From: Flavobacterium flevense
Lineage (GTDB): Bacteria; Bacteroidota; Bacteroidia; Flavobacteriales; Flavobacteriaceae
Assembly (NCBI RefSeq): GCF_900142775.1
Contig: NZ_FRCC01000001.1
Coordinates: forward strand, 372,001 to 436,000
Reading direction: 5' to 3'
Length of the DNA stretch: 64,000 nt
The notes under the pieces are model-generated. The model made no database searches and had not been told where the DNA came from. It was given only the letters and a program-made list of their open reading frames with translations. A program made the translations under genes and the position numbers. Shown here in pieces: positions 61,533 to 64,000 of this stretch; within the stretch, counting starts at the first letter, position 1; each line of letters starts with the position of its first letter.

Positions 61533-63056
61533 ATGAGCAAAAAAGTAATCTTAATGATTTTAGATGGTTGGGGAAAATCACCTGACCCTAAAGTATCTGC
61601 AATTGATAATGCAGATGTTCCTTTTATAAACAGTCTTTATAAAAAATATCCAAGTGCACAACTTAGAACTGATGGTTTACATGTAGGTTTACCTGAAGGA
61701 CAAATGGGAAATAGTGAAGTTGGCCACATGAATCTTGGTGCCGGAAGGATTGTTTATCAGGATTTAGCTAAAATTAATTTGGCTGTAGCCAATAAAACAT
61801 TAGCACAGGAACAAGTATTAAAAGATGCTTTTCAATATGCGAAAGACAACAATAAAAAAGTACATTTTCTAGGATTAGTTTCGGATGGAGGTGTTCACTC
61901 TCACACTTCTCATTTACGAGGACTAATTGATGCAACTCAGGATTACGGACTAAATCAGGTTTATATTCACGCTTTTACTGACGGAAGGGATGTTGATCCT
62001 AAATCAGGGAAAAATTACATTCAGCAATTAGAAAATTATATTGCTGCTACTCCTGTAAAAATTGCTTCGGTAATAGGTCGTTATTATGCAATGGATCGTG
62101 ATAAACGCTGGGAAAGAGTAAAACTTGCTTATGATTTAGTTGTTAACGGAGCAGGAACACCTACACATGATATCGTTACATCAATAGCAACCAGCTACGG
62201 AAATGACATTACGGATGAGTTTATCCAGCCTCTTGTTGCAGTAGATGCTAATGAAAAACCACTAGCTACTATTCAGGAAGACGATGTGGTTATTTTCTTT
62301 AACTTCAGAACCGACAGAGGTCGTGAATTGACTGAAGCGCTGTCGCAACAGGATTTCCACGAGCAAAACATGCACAAACTAAACTTGTATTATGTAACCT
62401 TGACAAATTATGATGAAACCTATCAAAATGTCAAAGTAGTTTACAACAAAGACAATATTACCGAAACACTTGGTGAAGTTTTAGAAAAAGCAGGCAAAAA
62501 ACAAATTCGTATTGCCGAGACAGAAAAATATCCGCACGTAACCTTCTTCTTTTCAGGAGGACGAGAAACTCCTTTTGAAGGAGAAAGCCGTATTTTGAGA
62601 AATTCTCCTAAAGTTGCTACTTACGACTTGCAGCCTGAAATGAGTGCTTATGAATTAACCGATGCGCTTTGTCCTGAATTAGAAAAAGGCGATGTAGATT
62701 TTGTATGTCTTAATTTTGCCAATGGTGATATGGTAGGACACACCGGAATTATGGAAGCAGCCATCAAAGCCTGTGAAGCTGTAGATAAATGTGTCGAAAA
62801 AGTAATTACTACCGCCTTAGCACATGGCTATTCGACTATAGTCATTGCTGACCACGGGAACTGTGAAACGATGATTAATCCTGACGGAAGCCCTAACACA
62901 GCACATACTACTAACCCTGTACCTTTTATATTAGTGGATAATGACCAAATTAAGATTCATGACGGAGTGCTTGGTGATATTGCACCAACCATTTTAGATT
63001 TAATGGGAGTAGCTCAACCTGTTGTAATGTCAAGTCATTCTTTATTAATGAGATAA
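61533..63056 (+). CDS. gpmI: 2,3-bisphosphoglycerate-independent phosphoglycerate mutase
   Basis: Interconverts 3- and 2-phosphoglycerate in glycolysis and gluconeogenesis. The dimanganese phosphatase-like domain has the metal ligand start MILDGWGKSP, the serine nucleophile in GLPEGQMGNSEVGHMNLGAG (Ser near residue 61), and later VCLNFANGDMVGHTG and IADHGNCETMINPDGSPNTA with the metal-binding DH. The inserted transferase domain contains FLGLVSDGGVHSHTSHLRGL and HAFTDGRDVDPKSG. At 507 residues it is full length. A terminator follows. Confidence 0.97.
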   Translation: MSKKVILMILDGWGKSPDPKVSAIDNADVPFINSLYKKYPSAQLRTDGLHVGLPEGQMGNSEVGHMNLGAGRIVYQDLAKINLAVANKTLAQEQVLKDAFQYAKDNNKKVHFLGLVSDGGVHSHTSHLRGLIDATQDYGLNQVYIHAFTDGRDVDPKSGKNYIQQLENYIAATPVKIASVIGRYYAMDRDKRWERVKLAYDLVVNGAGTPTHDIVTSIATSYGNDITDEFIQPLVAVDANEKPLATIQEDDVVIFFNFRTDRGRELTEALSQQDFHEQNMHKLNLYYVTLTNYDETYQNVKVVYNKDNITETLGEVLEKAGKKQIRIAETEKYPHVTFFFSGGRETPFEGESRILRNSPKVATYDLQPEMSAYELTDALCPELEKGDVDFVCLNFANGDMVGHTGIMEAAIKACEAVDKCVEKVITTALAHGYSTIVIADHGNCETMINPDGSPNTAHTTNPVPFILVDNDQIKIHDGVLGDIAPTILDLMGVAQPVVMSSHSLLMR

Positions 63057-63080
63057 AGTTGAAACAATAATCATTTAAGA

Positions 63081-63110
63081 AAAGCTATTCGATTTTTTTC
63101 GGATAGCTTT
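63081..63110. terminator. Terminator after gpmI
   Basis: AAAGCTATTCG/CGGATAGCTTT, an 11-bp stem with one G-T pair, an 8-base loop and nine T residues. It lies between convergent gpmI and DUF445 genes. Confidence 0.88.
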
Positions 63111-63114
63111 TTTT

Positions 63115-64000
63115 TTACATCATTTGTTCGATAAAATAAATAAAAAGCCCCACAATTCCACCTACAACCGTCCCATTGATTCGGATAAACTGCAGATCTT
63201 TTCCAACTTCTAATTCTAATTTATCAGCAATTTCTTTTTTATCCCAACTTTGTACTGAAGTGGCAATTAAATCTCCAATAGCTTTTTTATTTCTAAGCAA
63301 AATACCTAGTAAATCAACCTTTATAAAATTATTTATTTTGGTGGTCATCACCACATCATTTTGAATATTGGAACCAAAATTCCGAATCATATTGGTCAGA
63401 TTTAATTTTATTTCAGATTCCTCTCCTTTTTCTAAATCTGTGAGAACTGCTTTTTTTAATTCCTGCCAAATCGAACCAATGTAATCCTGAACTTCTTCTT
63501 TTTGTGTAAATTCGAGAATTACAGTAGTAATTTTTTGTTGCATTTCAGGTGATTTTTTCAACTCTTCGATAAAATTAAGAACATACGAATTAATTTTTTT
63601 TCGAATAGAACTCTCCGGTTGTTTTGCCATATCCAGAAATTCGTAAAGTCCGTTAAAAACGCCGTCAGCAATTTTTTTATCAGCAACACCTAAGGTGTAC
63701 CAAGGCGTAGCATTTTTAACCTTTTCCCGGATTTCCTTTCTGTTGGCTTCTAATTCTGCTGACAAAATAGAAAGCACATTGGTTATTAATTGTGCTTGTT
63801 TATCATCTTTCGATAAAGATTCCAAACCGATTGCAATCCACTCACCAAAATTCAATTCTTTCAGTTTGATTTCGAATTGCTGCTGAATAAACTTTTTTAC
63901 ATTTGCATCATCTATTGTTTTCAAAACTCCGGGAATCACATTTTCTACCACTAATGAAGATATTATGGCAGCATTTTTCTCCTCTTTTAACCAATTAGTT
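63115..64000 (-). CDS. DUF445 membrane protein, partial
   Basis: The frame is open to the right window edge, so the N-terminus is missing; the last 295 residues are seen. A GTG at 63951 could mimic a start, but the upstream codons read on as WLKEEKNAAIISS without a stop, and DUF445 proteins begin further upstream with a membrane helix. The visible part is a long run of amphipathic helices (FIQQQFEIKLKELNFGEWIA, LSILSAELEANRKEIREKVK) and ends with QFIRINGTVVGGIVGLFIYF, the C-terminal membrane helix typical of the family. Function unknown; it may be a membrane-anchored structural protein. Confidence 0.9.
   Translation of the reverse strand, partial: TNWLKEEKNAAIISSLVVENVIPGVLKTIDDANVKKFIQQQFEIKLKELNFGEWIAIGLESLSKDDKQAQLITNVLSILSAELEANRKEIREKVKNATPWYTLGVADKKIADGVFNGLYEFLDMAKQPESSIRKKINSYVLNFIEELKKSPEMQQKITTVILEFTQKEEVQDYIGSIWQELKKAVLTDLEKGEESEIKLNLTNMIRNFGSNIQNDVVMTTKINNFIKVDLLGILLRNKKAIGDLIATSVQSWDKKEIADKLELEVGKDLQFIRINGTVVGGIVGLFIYFIEQMM

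Noticed and set aside
63949..63951. GTG as the start of the DUF445 protein
   Set aside because: The frame continues upstream to the window edge with family-like sequence, so the gene is cut by the edge.

Overview
The window is a stretch of an AT-rich Bacteroidota chromosome, almost certainly a member of the Flavobacteriaceae and probably Flavobacterium. This rests on the gliding genes gldB and gldC, an XrtF-type exosortase, a 287-residue primary sigma factor without region 1.1, promoters of the TTG-N17-23-TAnnTTTG kind, and the gene order of the division cluster. It is mostly core chromosome. I see no prophage, transposase or CRISPR array.

Layout: 1-3.5 kb (minus) holds an arginase-fold protein with an eroded metal site (partial) and topA. 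3.7-5.8 kb (plus) holds miaB, a GxxExxY protein between 22-bp inverted repeats, and a 48-residue membrane protein. 5.9-11.1 kb (plus) is a sigma-54 activator, lptE, a TPR-like gene, secG and groES-groEL. 11.2-15.2 kb (minus) holds dedA, a beta-CASP metallo-beta-lactamase next to an ATP-cone/PDDEXK nuclease, and the exosortase XrtF pair. 15.3-22.4 kb (plus) holds a MORN/TonB-C protein, rpsO-pnp, rpoD, a hairpin-rich dispersed repeat, rpe and a PQQ sugar dehydrogenase. 22.5-24 kb (minus) holds an MtfA-like peptidase, tRNA-Arg and a YqeY protein.

24.1-40.0 kb (minus) is the dcw cluster, in transcription order mraZ-rsmH-ftsL-ftsI-murE-mraY-murD-ftsW-murG-murC-ftsQ-ftsA-ftsZ. It starts at a promoter carrying phased MraZ boxes and ends at a strong hairpin terminator. 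It makes the cytoplasmic peptidoglycan precursors, lipid II and the septal ring.

40.4-44.8 kb holds an alpha/beta hydrolase, engB, gldC-gldB, nadE and a LuxR-type response regulator. 44.8-52.2 kb (minus) holds dnaG without zinc ligands, an ECF sigma/anti-sigma/outer-membrane-barrel operon, a polyprenyl diphosphate synthase and rlmN. 52.3-53.5 kb (plus) is a RelE/ParE-type toxin-antitoxin pair abutting an O-methyltransferase. 53.5-56.7 kb (minus) holds a PAP2 phosphatase, tatA and three tandem paralogues with carboxypeptidase-regulatory-like domains. 56.9-64 kb holds pepE, two tRNA-Gly units plus a broken third, an L,D-transpeptidase-like protein, a DUF5916 outer-membrane protein, gpmI and a partial DUF445 protein.

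The non-genic DNA is unusually informative. At least five families of short dispersed repeats sit in leaders or at stop codons, the tRNA-Gly units are tandem copies with their own promoters and terminators, and the mraZ promoter shows an operator in 10-bp phase. The best candidates for under-described biology are the ATP-cone nuclease/beta-CASP pair, the degenerate arginase-fold protein, the zinc-less primase, the GxxExxY element with inverted repeats, and the CAATNN repeat family at gene ends.
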